A DNA stretch of 64,000 bases from Burkholderia humptydooensis (GCF_001513745.1 NZ_CP013380.1:3472001-3536000); one strand, 5' to 3'; positions 17,299-26,025 are shown, numbered from the stretch's first letter. Notes: generated by a model not told the origin, from the letters alone. A program made the numbers and translations.

Positions 17299-17706
17299 AT
17301 GTCCACCATCGATACGAGCGAATTCCGGAAAACCGTCTTCAGCCCCTCCTTCTGGGAGGACAAGATGGGCTACGCCCGCGGCAAGCGGGTCGGCAATCAC
17401 GTATACATCGCGGGCTGCGTCGCGTCGGACGGCAGCGCCGCCGTGATCGGCAACGACGCGTACGAGCAGACCGCGTTCATCATCGACAAGATCGAAAAGT
17501 ACCTGAACGAGCTCGGCGCCGAACTGAGCGACGTCGTCAGCACGGTCACGCACCTGACGGGCTTCGAGCACTTCGACGACTACTGCCGCGCGTTCAGCGA
17601 GCGCTTTCGCGACATCCGCCCGGTCAACACGACGGTCGCGGTGAAGTCGCTCGTCGAGCCCCGGCATTACGTCGAGATCACCGCGACGGCGATCGTCGGC
17701 GACTGA
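17299..17706 (+). CDS. RidA/YjgF/YER057c-fold protein, probably not a canonical deaminase
   Basis: 135 residues from ATG 17299. The chorismate-mutase-like Rid fold is recognisable from VYIAGCVASDG, AYEQTAFIIDKIEKYL and DVVSTVTHLTGFEHFDDYCRAF. Canonical RidA deaminates 2-aminoacrylate using an Arg in a PAR(S/T) motif. Here the matching stretch is R107-P-V-N110-T, so the catalytic Arg is Asn. The terminal Glu motif is VEITAT. It heads a co-directional set: 20 bases separate it from the first EPSP-synthase-like gene. Inferred role: binding or protecting an imine/enamine or other reactive intermediate of the cluster's pathway. Confidence 0.82.
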   Translation: MSTIDTSEFRKTVFSPSFWEDKMGYARGKRVGNHVYIAGCVASDGSAAVIGNDAYEQTAFIIDKIEKYLNELGAELSDVVSTVTHLTGFEHFDDYCRAFSERFRDIRPVNTTVAVKSLVEPRHYVEITATAIVGD

Positions 17707-17726
17707 CTTTCCGATACGAGGCAGCC

Positions 17727-19034
17727 ATGAGCCACGCAACCGTCTACCCGAGCGGCGCACTCAAGGGCGCCGCGACGCTTCCCGCTTCGAAGCCGCACGT
17801 TCAGCGCGCGCTGCTGCTCGCGCTCCTGAACGGCAGAACGACGCGGATCGAGAACGTATCGTGGTGCGCGGAGACCGAGTTGCAATTCGCCGCGCTGCGA
17901 CAGTTCGGCCTCACCGTCGTCGAGCGCGGCGACACGTCGCTCACGCTGCGCGGCGTCGGCGGCGACGTCGAGGCGAGCGGCACGATCGACGCGGCCGGCT
18001 CCGGCATGCTCTTCAGGATGAGCGCGGCGCTCGCCTCGCTGTCGGACAGGCCCGTCACGATCCGCTGCAACGATTCGCTGTTCAGCCGCGACAGCGTGTT
18101 CGACGACAGCTTCTTCTCGCATCTCGGCATCGACGCACGCCGCCAAGCGGGCAATCTCGTCACGATCTCGCGCCAACCGCATCCGGAGCGCCTTGCGCTC
18201 ACGACGCGCAAAAGCACGCAGTTCATCTCGTTCGCGCTGTTCGTCGCGCCGTTCTCGGCCGAGCGGACGCTGCGCGTCGCCGATGACGGCAGCCAGGCCG
18301 GCTACATCGACATGACGATCAAGGCGATGTCGCTGCTGCACGGCACCGTGGTTCGCGCGCCGGGCAGGCTGGTAGCCGGCGAGTATCGCGCCGACGACAT
18401 CGTCATCGGCATCCCGACCGATTTCACGTCGCTCAGCTATCTCGCGTCCGCCGCGCTGAGCGTCGGCGCGCCGAGCGCGATCGACATCGCGAATTACCGG
18501 CCGGGCGATACGCTCAACGAAGAGGCGCTGTTCGACGTCTATCGCGCACTCGGCATCCGGCTCACCCGCGACGACGTCCGCCATACGCTGCGGATCGAAT
18601 GCGAGCGGGACCGCGCCGCGCGGCGCGCGCCGCGCGAGCTGTCGCTGCACGAGCTGCCGTCTGCCGCGACGAACATCATCGCGGCCGCATCGAATCTCGG
18701 CGATTCGATCCGCTTCGGCGGCGTCGACGGCATCAACAACCACAAGTGCCAGCGCGCGTTCGTGATCAACGAGAACCTTCGCGCGATGGGCGGACGCAGC
18801 GCGCTCGTGTTCAACGACGTCGGCCGCTTCGACAAGATCGACGTGATGAGCGACGGCCCGCTGCAAGGCGGCGCCGAGCTGCCGAGCTATCGCGATCACC
18901 GGATCTGCGCGGCGAACATCGTCGCGGCGCTCGGCGCGCGGCGCAAATCGGTCGTCCGCGACACCGACAAGCTCGACGACGGATTTCCCCGATTCATCGA
19001 CACCCTGAGGACGTTGGGCGCCGAAATCGCCTAG
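17727..19034 (+). CDS. Divergent EPSP-synthase-fold protein A
   Basis: 435 residues, close to 427 for E. coli AroA. By hand alignment it keeps Lys22 (LPASKPHVQR), Arg27, the Arg97 loop (AAGSGMLFR; E. coli R100), Arg121 (R124), S163-T164-Q165 (S169-S170-Q171), DHR with R392 (R386), and K415 (K411). It has Pro23 for Ser23. It also has Ser312 where catalytic Asp313 sits (LPSAATN) and Cys341 where catalytic Glu341 sits (HKCQR, not KETDR). The phosphoenolpyruvate-contacting residues are thus largely kept and the acid-base pair lost. It is unlikely to be the shikimate-pathway enzyme. Inferred: specialised metabolism, perhaps working with protein B. Confidence 0.85.
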   Translation: MSHATVYPSGALKGAATLPASKPHVQRALLLALLNGRTTRIENVSWCAETELQFAALRQFGLTVVERGDTSLTLRGVGGDVEASGTIDAAGSGMLFRMSAALASLSDRPVTIRCNDSLFSRDSVFDDSFFSHLGIDARRQAGNLVTISRQPHPERLALTTRKSTQFISFALFVAPFSAERTLRVADDGSQAGYIDMTIKAMSLLHGTVVRAPGRLVAGEYRADDIVIGIPTDFTSLSYLASAALSVGAPSAIDIANYRPGDTLNEEALFDVYRALGIRLTRDDVRHTLRIECERDRAARRAPRELSLHELPSAATNIIAAASNLGDSIRFGGVDGINNHKCQRAFVINENLRAMGGRSALVFNDVGRFDKIDVMSDGPLQGGAELPSYRDHRICAANIVAALGARRKSVVRDTDKLDDGFPRFIDTLRTLGAEIA

Positions 19035-19073
19035 CCGGCCGGCCCCTCGCCCATTCACGATTACGGAGTAGCC

Positions 19074-20429
19074 ATGACCACCAGCGATCGTCTCCAGCCG
19101 TCGTTCGTCGAAGTGAAGAACACTTCGACGCTGAGCGGCACCATCGACCTTCCCGCGTCGAAGAGCTCGTCGACGCGCGCGCTCCTGACCGCGGCGCTCA
19201 CGCCCGGCATCAGCACGATCCGCAACGTCGCGACGGGCTTCAACTCGAACGCGATGAAGCACAACTGCGAGCGGCTCGGCGCGTCGTTCTCGAGCGAGGG
19301 CGACACGACGGTCGTCAAGGGCGTCGACGTGGTGCACGTCGATCGCAAGATCGTCTTCGATCCGGGCAACTCCGGCGTCGTGCTGCGCCTGCTGATGGGC
19401 GTCGCGGGCTACCTGCCGGACACCGAGTTCGTCACGCAATACCGCTATTCGCTCGGCGTGCGCTCGCAGGCGGAGATGGTCGCCGCGCTGCGCCGGCTGA
19501 ACGTCGAATGCGAAGCGGTCGGCCCCGAGGCCCGGCTGCCGATCAGCATCCGCTCGACGCGCGAGCTCGGCAGGCATACCGAAGTGTCGTGCAAGAAGAG
19601 CTCGCAGTTCCTGAGCGGCCTGCTCTATCTCGGCGCGATCGGCGAGCGCGATCTCGAGATCGACGTGGTCGATCACATCACCGCGCCGTCGATGGTGCAC
19701 ACGACGATCAACAATCTCGCGCACGCGGGCGTCGCCGTCGAGTACGACGCGCCCTTTCGCCGCTTCTTCGTGCCGGGCCGCCACCGCTTCGAGCCGTCCG
19801 AATTCACGGTCGGCGCGGACCCGGCGAGCACGGCCGCGATCCTCGCGCTGTGCGGCTCGCTCGCGTCGGACGTCACGCTCAACGGCTTCTTCGAGGAAGA
19901 GCTCGGCAGCGGCGCGGTGATCCGCTATCTGACCGACACCGGCACGCTGATCGACGAGCTGCCCGGCAACCGGATCCGCATCCGCGGCGGCGCGTCGATC
20001 CGCGCGCAGGACTTCGACGGCTCGCTCGCGCCGGACGCGGTGCCCGCGCTCGCCGGCCGCGCTGCATTCGCTGACGGCACGAGCACGTTCTACAACATCG
20101 AGCACATCCGCTACAAGGAATCGGACCGCATCTCGGATTTCCGCCGCGAGCTCGACAAGCTCGGCGTGCGCTCCGAGGAGAAGCTCGATCAGTTGATCAT
20201 CCACGGCAATCCGCGCGGCTACCGCGGCGGCGCGGTCGTCGACGGCCACTACGACCACGGGCTCATCATGGCGCTCACGACGATCGGCCTGCACTGCGAG
20301 CATCCGGTGCTGATCAAGGAGCCGCATCACGTCGGACAGACGTATCCCGACTACTTCGCCGACATCGGCTCGATCGGCGCGAACGTCGACGAGCTGATCT
20401 ATCCGAACGTCGCCGCGGCGCGCGCGTGA
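19074..20429 (+). CDS. Divergent EPSP-synthase-fold protein B
   Basis: 451 residues with a 12-residue N-terminal extension. By hand alignment it keeps K30, S31 and R35 (LPASKSSSTR; E. coli K22/S23/R27), the Arg105 loop (PGNSGVVLR), R130 (R124), S176-S177-Q178, D321 (PDAVPALAGR; D313) and the full KESDR motif with K348 and E349 (K340/E341). Two late phosphoenolpyruvate contacts differ: Gly396 replaces R386 (YDHGL instead of NDHRM), and Gln422 replaces K411 (GQTYPDYF). These losses are the mirror image of protein A. Gap of 39 bases after gene A. It may use a different substrate from PEP, act as a lyase or dehydratase on a cyclohexane acid, or pair with protein A. Confidence 0.87.
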   Translation: MTTSDRLQPSFVEVKNTSTLSGTIDLPASKSSSTRALLTAALTPGISTIRNVATGFNSNAMKHNCERLGASFSSEGDTTVVKGVDVVHVDRKIVFDPGNSGVVLRLLMGVAGYLPDTEFVTQYRYSLGVRSQAEMVAALRRLNVECEAVGPEARLPISIRSTRELGRHTEVSCKKSSQFLSGLLYLGAIGERDLEIDVVDHITAPSMVHTTINNLAHAGVAVEYDAPFRRFFVPGRHRFEPSEFTVGADPASTAAILALCGSLASDVTLNGFFEEELGSGAVIRYLTDTGTLIDELPGNRIRIRGGASIRAQDFDGSLAPDAVPALAGRAAFADGTSTFYNIEHIRYKESDRISDFRRELDKLGVRSEEKLDQLIIHGNPRGYRGGAVVDGHYDHGLIMALTTIGLHCEHPVLIKEPHHVGQTYPDYFADIGSIGANVDELIYPNVAAARA

Positions 20430-20472
20430 GCGCCGGCCGCGCCATCGAATCCACTCACGAGAGAGAAAAGAC

Positions 20473-22005
20473 ATGTGCGGAATTGGGGCAATTTTCAGCA
20501 CGCAGCGCGCGGCGGTCGACGGCATCGAGCGTTCGCTGACCGCGTTGATGTCGAAGATCGCGCACCGCGGAGACGCGTCGCGCTTCAACGAGAATCTGAT
20601 TCGCGAACGCTTCGGACTGGCGACGAACCGCCTCGCGATCGTCGAGCGCGACCATGCACGCCAGCCGGTGTCCGATCACGAGCGCGACCTGCACGTCGTG
20701 CTCAACGGGCAAATCTACAACTACAAGGAACTGCGCGACGAGCTCGCCGCGCGCGGCCACCGCTTCAGCCACGCGGGCGACGCCGAAGTGCTGCTGCGCG
20801 CGTACCTCGAGTACGGCCCGTCGTTCGCGACGAAGCTCGACGGCATGTTCAGCTTCGTGCTGTTCGACAACCTGAACGGTAGATTCCTGATCGGGCGCGA
20901 CCACGTCGGCATCAAGCCGCTCTATTACGCGCAGCGCGACGGCGTCTGGCACGTCGCGTCGGAGCTCAAGGCGCTCACGCACGTGAACGCGCGGATCGAA
21001 ACGCTCGCGCCCGGCACGCTGTTCGACGGCCAGGAAACGATCAGGTACGTGTCGTACGACAACAGCCATCCGGTGAGCCGCGACAGCTTCGACGAAGCGA
21101 AGGCGCGCGTGCGCGCGCTGCTTGAGAATTCGGTGCGGCGCCGCGTCGACACGGACCTGCCGATCTGCGTGATGTTCAGCGGCGGCATCGACAGCGCGAT
21201 CGTGCTGCAGCTCGCGCATCGCCATCATCCGGACGTGACCGCGATCTCGTTCGGCCTGCCCGGCTCGAACGACATCGAGATCGCGCACCGCTACTGCGCC
21301 GAGCACGGCATTCGCCACGTGATCTACACGTTCACGAAGCAGGACCTGCTCGAGAACATCGACGACGCGGTCTATTACGGCGAATTCTTCGAGAAGATCG
21401 ACGCAATCGATTCGACGATCGCGCATTTCGGCTACTACATCGCGAACAAGCTCGGCTTCAAGGTGGCGCTCTGCGGCGAGGGCAGCGACGAGATCTTCGG
21501 CGGCTACGATCTCTTCAAGACCCACGCGCAGCCCGGCGCGCTGTCGCTCTATCGGCTCAACAACCTGCACCGGACCGATCTGCAGCGCGTCGATCGCGCG
21601 AGCATGCGCAACACGGTCGAGGCGCGGGTGCCGTTCATGGACGCCGAGCTGATCGATTACGTGCTGAGCCTCGACTTTTCCTACAAGCTGCACCGCGGCG
21701 TCGAGAAGCACATCCTGCGCGAGGCGTTCCGCGACGTGCTGCCGGACTACATCATCGATCGCCCGAAAATCCGGATGCCAGACGGCAGCGGCGTGAAGAA
21801 CGTCATCATCGATCACATCGACAGTCTCGGCGACGCCCCGCCCACCGACGCGGCGAGACGGCTCGGCGAAATCGGGCTGTCCGACCGCTCGGCGCTCTTC
21901 TTCGCGCAGAAGTATCTGGACTGTAACTTCCCGTTTCCGACGCAGCGGTTCAAGCAGGCCGGCAAGGATTTTTCGGAATCCGGATATTTCAACTTCATCT
22001 CGTGA
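20473..22005 (+). CDS. Asparagine synthetase (glutamine-hydrolysing)-type amidotransferase
   Basis: 510 residues. Class II glutaminase domain with Cys2 nucleophile (MCGIGAIF), HRG at 31-33, LNGQIYNYKELR and GDAEVLL. The synthetase domain has the PP-loop SGGIDS at 236-241 and GEGSDEIFGGYD near 340. Both halves look catalytically complete. Asparagine synthetase adenylates Asp and transfers ammonia from Gln. In specialised pathways this family also makes amides on other carboxylates. Its position between two EPSP-synthase-like genes and an ATP-grasp ligase argues for a pathway-specific substrate. Gap to the upstream gene is 43 bases, with GAGAGA before the start. Confidence 0.88.
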   Translation: MCGIGAIFSTQRAAVDGIERSLTALMSKIAHRGDASRFNENLIRERFGLATNRLAIVERDHARQPVSDHERDLHVVLNGQIYNYKELRDELAARGHRFSHAGDAEVLLRAYLEYGPSFATKLDGMFSFVLFDNLNGRFLIGRDHVGIKPLYYAQRDGVWHVASELKALTHVNARIETLAPGTLFDGQETIRYVSYDNSHPVSRDSFDEAKARVRALLENSVRRRVDTDLPICVMFSGGIDSAIVLQLAHRHHPDVTAISFGLPGSNDIEIAHRYCAEHGIRHVIYTFTKQDLLENIDDAVYYGEFFEKIDAIDSTIAHFGYYIANKLGFKVALCGEGSDEIFGGYDLFKTHAQPGALSLYRLNNLHRTDLQRVDRASMRNTVEARVPFMDAELIDYVLSLDFSYKLHRGVEKHILREAFRDVLPDYIIDRPKIRMPDGSGVKNVIIDHIDSLGDAPPTDAARRLGEIGLSDRSALFFAQKYLDCNFPFPTQRFKQAGKDFSESGYFNFIS

Positions 22006-22081
22006 CGCACGGGCGCGGCGAACCGCGCGCCGCCCGCGTCGCGGCGGCGGCCGCGCCGTCGCGCCCGCCCGGGGAATGCCC

Positions 22082-23302
22082 ATGAAGACCTTTCTGTTCG
22101 TCGAAGCCCGCCCGATCGAATGCGCGGGCATCGGCTACATCCGTTCGCTCGGCTACGCGCCCGTGCTGTTCACGTCGATGCACGCGAGGAACAAGGTGCT
22201 GTTCGACGACCTCGATCTGAATCTCTTCGACGCGGTCCATCACGTCGACACGCGCGACGCCGGCGCGATGCGCGAGCGCATCGACGCGTTGCGGCTGCCG
22301 GTGGGCGCCGTGCTCGGCTGCTACGACGACGTGATGATTCCGGCGTCGGAGCTCGCCGACGTGCTCGGTCTGCCGCATCCGTCGCTGGCCGGGCTGCGCA
22401 ACGCATACGGCAAGGCGCGCGTGCGCGACAAGCTGCGAGAGCACGGCTACCGGCAGCCGGGATACCAGGTGCTGTCGGCCGACCGCTTCGCGCCGCGCCC
22501 CGACATCGGCTTTCCATGCGTGCTCAAGCCGCTGCGCGACGCGGGCGCTTACGGCGTCAGCCTGTGCACGAACGAGGCCGACTATCGCGCCGCCGTCGAG
22601 CGCTTCCGCTCGGGCGAGGGCGTGTCGATGCTCGGCACCCGGCACCGCGAGTTCCTCGCCGAAGCCTTCGTCGAAGGGCCCTTCTACGGCGCGGAGCTGC
22701 TGCACAACGGCGGCCGCTGGCACGTGCTCGGGATCAACCGGATCTTCGTGTCGCCGCACGACAGCCTGTGCATGACGGGCATCTCGCATCCGTCCGATCT
22801 GCCCGCCGTCGACAAAGAAGCGATCGCGGACGAGATCGTCGACTGGGTGAACCTGCTCGGCCTCGCGGGCGGCGCGCTGAACGTCGAATTCATCCTCGCG
22901 GAAGCCGGGCCGGTGCTCGTCGAGATCAACCTGCGGATCGCGGGCGCGCGCGCCGTCAGGCAGATCGCGCTGACGACGGGTATCGACATGGTCGGGCATC
23001 TGATAGATTTCGTCTGCGGAATCGATCGGCCCGTCGCGCCGCGAGAGCCCGCTCGCTACGACTTCGTCGCGGACGCGTTCGTGTTCGCGCCGGCGGCGGG
23101 CGTCGTGCGCGACGTGACGTTCGCGCCGGGCAATGCGCATTACGTCGCGAGCGGCTTCCGGAAGCTGCCGCTCGAATCGACGTGCGCATCTAGGAATTTC
23201 GGCTCGGTGATCGGCTACGTGCTCGCGCACGGCCGAACCTGCGACGAAGCGATGCGCCACGCGCGCGCGCTCGCCGACGCCGTGCGCGTCGAGCTCGGCT
23301 GA
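22082..23302 (+). CDS. ATP-grasp carboxylate-amine ligase
   Basis: About 406 residues; ATG 22082 preferred because GGGGA lies at good spacing, with ATG 22076 also possible. ATP-grasp features are a lysine-bearing strand (FPCVLKPLRDAGAYGV), the effector loop with Glu (FLAEAFVEGPFYGAELL), and the metal-binding VLVEINLRIAGARA late in the domain. The family joins a carboxylate, through an acyl phosphate, to an amine, as in L-amino-acid ligases that make dipeptides. It probably condenses the product of the upstream enzymes with an amino acid or amine. Substrates cannot be read from the sequence. Confidence 0.84.
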   Translation: MKTFLFVEARPIECAGIGYIRSLGYAPVLFTSMHARNKVLFDDLDLNLFDAVHHVDTRDAGAMRERIDALRLPVGAVLGCYDDVMIPASELADVLGLPHPSLAGLRNAYGKARVRDKLREHGYRQPGYQVLSADRFAPRPDIGFPCVLKPLRDAGAYGVSLCTNEADYRAAVERFRSGEGVSMLGTRHREFLAEAFVEGPFYGAELLHNGGRWHVLGINRIFVSPHDSLCMTGISHPSDLPAVDKEAIADEIVDWVNLLGLAGGALNVEFILAEAGPVLVEINLRIAGARAVRQIALTTGIDMVGHLIDFVCGIDRPVAPREPARYDFVADAFVFAPAAGVVRDVTFAPGNAHYVASGFRKLPLESTCASRNFGSVIGYVLAHGRTCDEAMRHARALADAVRVELG

Positions 23303-23375
23303 GCCGCGCGACGCGCAAGCGCCGGCACGACGATGGAAGATGGAAAGACACACGATAGACAGACGAGGGAACGAC

Positions 23376-24254
23376 ATGGCGATTCTGATGGGCTTGCTGT
23401 CGGCACTATGCTGGGGCAGCACCGATTTTCTCGCGGGACACGCGGCGCGACGCGTCGGCGTCACGAAGTCGCTGTTCTACAGCCAGTCGTTCGGGTTCCT
23501 GATCCTCACCGCGTCGCTCGCGCTGCATCCGTCTTCGCTGCGCATCGCGACGATCGACGCGGGCTTCGGCGTCGGCATCCTCGCGGCCGTCTGCAACCTG
23601 ATCGCGATGGCCGCGCTGCTCAGGGCGCTCGCGATCGGCAAGGCGTCGGTCGTCGCGCCGATCGTGTCGCTGTACGGCGCGGTGACGACGATCCTGTCGC
23701 TCGCGACCGGCCAGTCGATCACGCAATTCGCGATCGCGGGCCTCGCGCTCTGCATCGTCGGCGCGAGCCTCGCGAGCATCTCGAAGTCGGCGGACGGCAA
23801 GACGGAATCGCCCGCGTCGATCGGCTTCGCGCTGCTGTCGGCCGCGATGTTCGGGCTCGGCTTCTGGCTGCAGGGCGCGTTCGCGGTCAAGAGCCTGGGC
23901 GTCGTCAGCGCGCTGTGGATCTATTACCTGACGGCCGTCGTGATCCTGTTCGCGGCGCTCGCCCGCGCGCGCAACCTGTCCGCGCCGCCCGGCTCGATCG
24001 TCCTGCTGATCCTGTCGATCAGCGTGTTCAGCCTCGTCGGCTTCTTCTCGCTCGCATACGGCTCGACGACGGGACACGTCGCGATCGTCACCGTATTGAG
24101 CTCGCTCGCGAGCGGCGTCACGGCGCTGCTCGGCTTCTTCGTGCGCGGCGAGCGGCCGAGCGCGCTGCAATGGGTGGGCATCGCGACGATCATCGCCGGC
24201 GTCGTGATGCTGAAGATCACGCCGCAAGCGCTCGCGGCGGGCGTAGCGGCGTAG
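23376..24254 (+). CDS. EamA/DMT-family exporter
   Basis: 292 residues with ten predicted transmembrane helices in two EamA repeats. It starts MAILMGLLSALCWGSTDFLAG at ATG 23376, preceded by GAGGGA. The second repeat starts near ASIGFALLSAAMFGLGFWLQG. The family exports metabolites and amino acids by proton exchange across the inner membrane. It is the last gene of the co-directional set, 73 bases after the ATP-grasp gene. Inferred role: export of, and self-protection against, the cluster product. Confidence 0.8.
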   Translation: MAILMGLLSALCWGSTDFLAGHAARRVGVTKSLFYSQSFGFLILTASLALHPSSLRIATIDAGFGVGILAAVCNLIAMAALLRALAIGKASVVAPIVSLYGAVTTILSLATGQSITQFAIAGLALCIVGASLASISKSADGKTESPASIGFALLSAAMFGLGFWLQGAFAVKSLGVVSALWIYYLTAVVILFAALARARNLSAPPGSIVLLILSISVFSLVGFFSLAYGSTTGHVAIVTVLSSLASGVTALLGFFVRGERPSALQWVGIATIIAGVVMLKITPQALAAGVAA

Positions 24255-24389
24255 CGGCGGCGCGCGCGAACGAGCGCGCCGCACCGCACGCCGCGCGGCC
24301 CCTGCCCCCGCCGCCTTCGACAAACCGCGCCCGCCGCCGGCAAAGCACGTATCATGGCGCTTCGTCGCCTCACCCTTTTTGTTGTCCCT

Positions 24390-25076
24390 ATGCTCGACCA
24401 CCTCATTTGCGACTGCGACGGCGTGCTCGTCGACAGCGAAGTGATCGCCGATCGCGTGCTGTTCGACACGCTGTCGGCCACGTTCCCCGCGATCGATTTC
24501 GCGGCCGACGCGAAAGCCGCGTTCGGCCAGCAGACATCGCGCTTCCTCGCGGGTCTCGAAGCGCGCCACGGCATCGCGATGCCGGCGGATTTCCTCGATA
24601 CGATCGAGCACAACATCGAGATCGGACTCGCGCAATGGCTCGCGCCGATCGCGGGCGTGCGCGACGCGCTGACAAGAATCGCGCTGCCCGCCGCCGTCGT
24701 GTCGAACAGCCGGCTCGAACGCGTGCGCAACTCGCTCAAGCGCGCGGCGCTCACCGACGTGTTCGGCGAGCGCGTGTTCAGCGCCGAGCAGGTCGCGCGG
24801 CCGAAGCCCTATCCGGACGTGTATCTGCACGCGGCGCGCACGCTCGGCGTCGAGCCGGCGCGCTGCGTCGTCGTCGAGGACAGCGTATCGGGGCTGAACG
24901 CGGCGCGCGCGGCCGGCATGAAGACGATCGCGTTCGTCGGCGCGAGCCACATCCCCGGCGGCTATGAGGATGCGCTGCGCAAGATGGGCGTCACACGGAT
25001 CATGCGCTCGATGGACGAGCTGCCCGCGCTCGTCGAGGCGGGCGTGCGCGGCGAATTCGGCGACGCGCAGTCGTAG
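24390..25076 (+). CDS. HAD-superfamily phosphatase (beta-phosphoglucomutase/YieH-like)
   Basis: 228 residues. HAD motifs are visible: I with the nucleophile Asp (CDCDGVLVDSE), II (VVSNS), III with Lys (ARPKPYPDVYLHAA) and IV (VVVEDSVSGLNAARAAGM). A helical cap sits between I and II. It acts on a small phosphorylated compound; the exact substrate cannot be read. ATG 24390 is preferred, with ATG 24354 in frame upstream. It lies 135 bases after the exporter gene on the same strand. It could be a late gene of the accessory cluster or a chromosomal gene at its right edge. Confidence 0.8.
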   Translation: MLDHLICDCDGVLVDSEVIADRVLFDTLSATFPAIDFAADAKAAFGQQTSRFLAGLEARHGIAMPADFLDTIEHNIEIGLAQWLAPIAGVRDALTRIALPAAVVSNSRLERVRNSLKRAALTDVFGERVFSAEQVARPKPYPDVYLHAARTLGVEPARCVVVEDSVSGLNAARAAGMKTIAFVGASHIPGGYEDALRKMGVTRIMRSMDELPALVEAGVRGEFGDAQS

Positions 25077-25092
25077 CCGGGCGGAGCCGCTT

Positions 25093-25123
25093 CGCGTGCG
25101 GCGCGGCTCGCGCGCCGCACGCG
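25093..25123. terminator. Candidate bidirectional terminator hairpin between convergent genes
   Basis: A perfect 13-bp GC-rich stem (25093-25105 with 25111-25123) and a 5-base loop, in the 78 bases between the convergent HAD and ribB genes. It has no T-run. Position suggests transcription termination in both directions. Confidence 0.5.
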
Positions 25124-25154
25124 GATCGCGTATCGCCCGCCGAACCGGAGCCGA

Positions 25155-25883
25155 TCAGGCAACATCCTCGCAGCACGCGTCGCGTTCCCGCTCGCGCAAC
25201 GACGCGAGCCGTTCGCGAAACTCGACGAGCTCGGCGATCGTCAGCATCGGCAGCCCGTGTTGCGCGGCGAACCGCTCGACATCCGCGCCGCGCGTCATCG
25301 TGCCGTCCGGATTCATCAGCTCGCACAGCACGCCGGCGGGCTTCAGCCCGGCGAGGATCGCGAGATCGACGGTGCCCTCGGTGTGGCCGCGCCGCGCGAG
25401 CACGCCGCCCGGCGCCGCGCGCAGCGGAAACACGTGGCCGGGGCGCACGATGTCGTGCGGCTTTGCATCGTCGGCGATCGCCGCGCGGATCGTCGTCACG
25501 CGATCGGCGGCCGACACCCCCGTCGTCACGCCGGCGCGCGCCTCGATCGACACCGTGAACGCGGTGCCGTTCTTGCTCTCGTTCAATTGCGCCATCGGCG
25601 GCAGCTCGAGCGCGCGCACCTTTTCGTCCGTCAGGCACAGGCAGACGATGCCGCTGCACTCGCGGATCAAAAGCGCCATCGTCTCGTCGGTGAGCCGCTC
25701 GGCGGCGACGATCAGATCGGCTTCGTTCTCGCGGTCGTGATCGTCCTGCAGCACGACCGCGCGCCCTTCGCGCAGCGCGGCGAGCGCGGCGGCAATGCGC
25801 GGCGGCGCCGGTTCGGCATCGAGCAACGGGAAATCGGAGAAAGCGTCGGCGGGCGCCGACTTCGAAGGCAACGGAAACGACAT
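25155..25883 (-). CDS. ribB: 3,4-dihydroxy-2-butanone-4-phosphate synthase
   Basis: 242 residues; makes the four-carbon unit of riboflavin from ribulose-5-phosphate. The RibB motifs are all present: [79 protein letters not shown] and [13 protein letters not shown]. There is no GTP cyclohydrolase II domain, so this is a stand-alone RibB, probably supplementary to a ribBA in the rib operon elsewhere. ATG 25883 with GAGGAG upstream. An FMN riboswitch precedes it, so it should be switched off when FMN is plentiful. Confidence 0.95.
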   Translation of the reverse strand: MSFPLPSKSAPADAFSDFPLLDAEPAPPRIAAALAALREGRAVVLQDDHDRENEADLIVAAERLTDETMALLIRECSGIVCLCLTDEKVRALELPPMAQLNESKNGTAFTVSIEARAGVTTGVSAADRVTTIRAAIADDAKPHDIVRPGHVFPLRAAPGGVLARRGHTEGTVDLAILAGLKPAGVLCELMNPDGTMTRGADVERFAAQHGLPMLTIAELVEFRERLASLRERERDACCEDVA

Positions 25884-26025
25884 GATGTGAAACGCTCCTC
25901 GCGGAAAAGATTGGGGCGAAAAACGTTTCAGGGCTCAGCAAACAGACAGCGCGACGCCGCTTCCGCACCGCGCGCATGACATCGCGCGCGCCGCGGACGA
26001 GGCTGGGCGCACATGACTATCTGCA

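Noticed and set aside
17081..17446. A 121-residue + strand frame overlapping the RidA-like gene start
   Set aside because: It runs out of frame into the RidA coding region, has no ribosome site at its first start and an unlikely composition.
17727..20429. Either paralogue as the housekeeping shikimate enzyme AroA
   Set aside because: Each lacks residues essential for EPSP synthesis by hand alignment, and neither lies in the usual aroA context. A normal aroA is expected elsewhere in the genome.
17667..20588. A 973-residue minus-strand frame across the EPSP-synthase-like genes
   Set aside because: Arg/Ala/Asp-rich composition, no ribosome site and antisense to genes with clear motifs.
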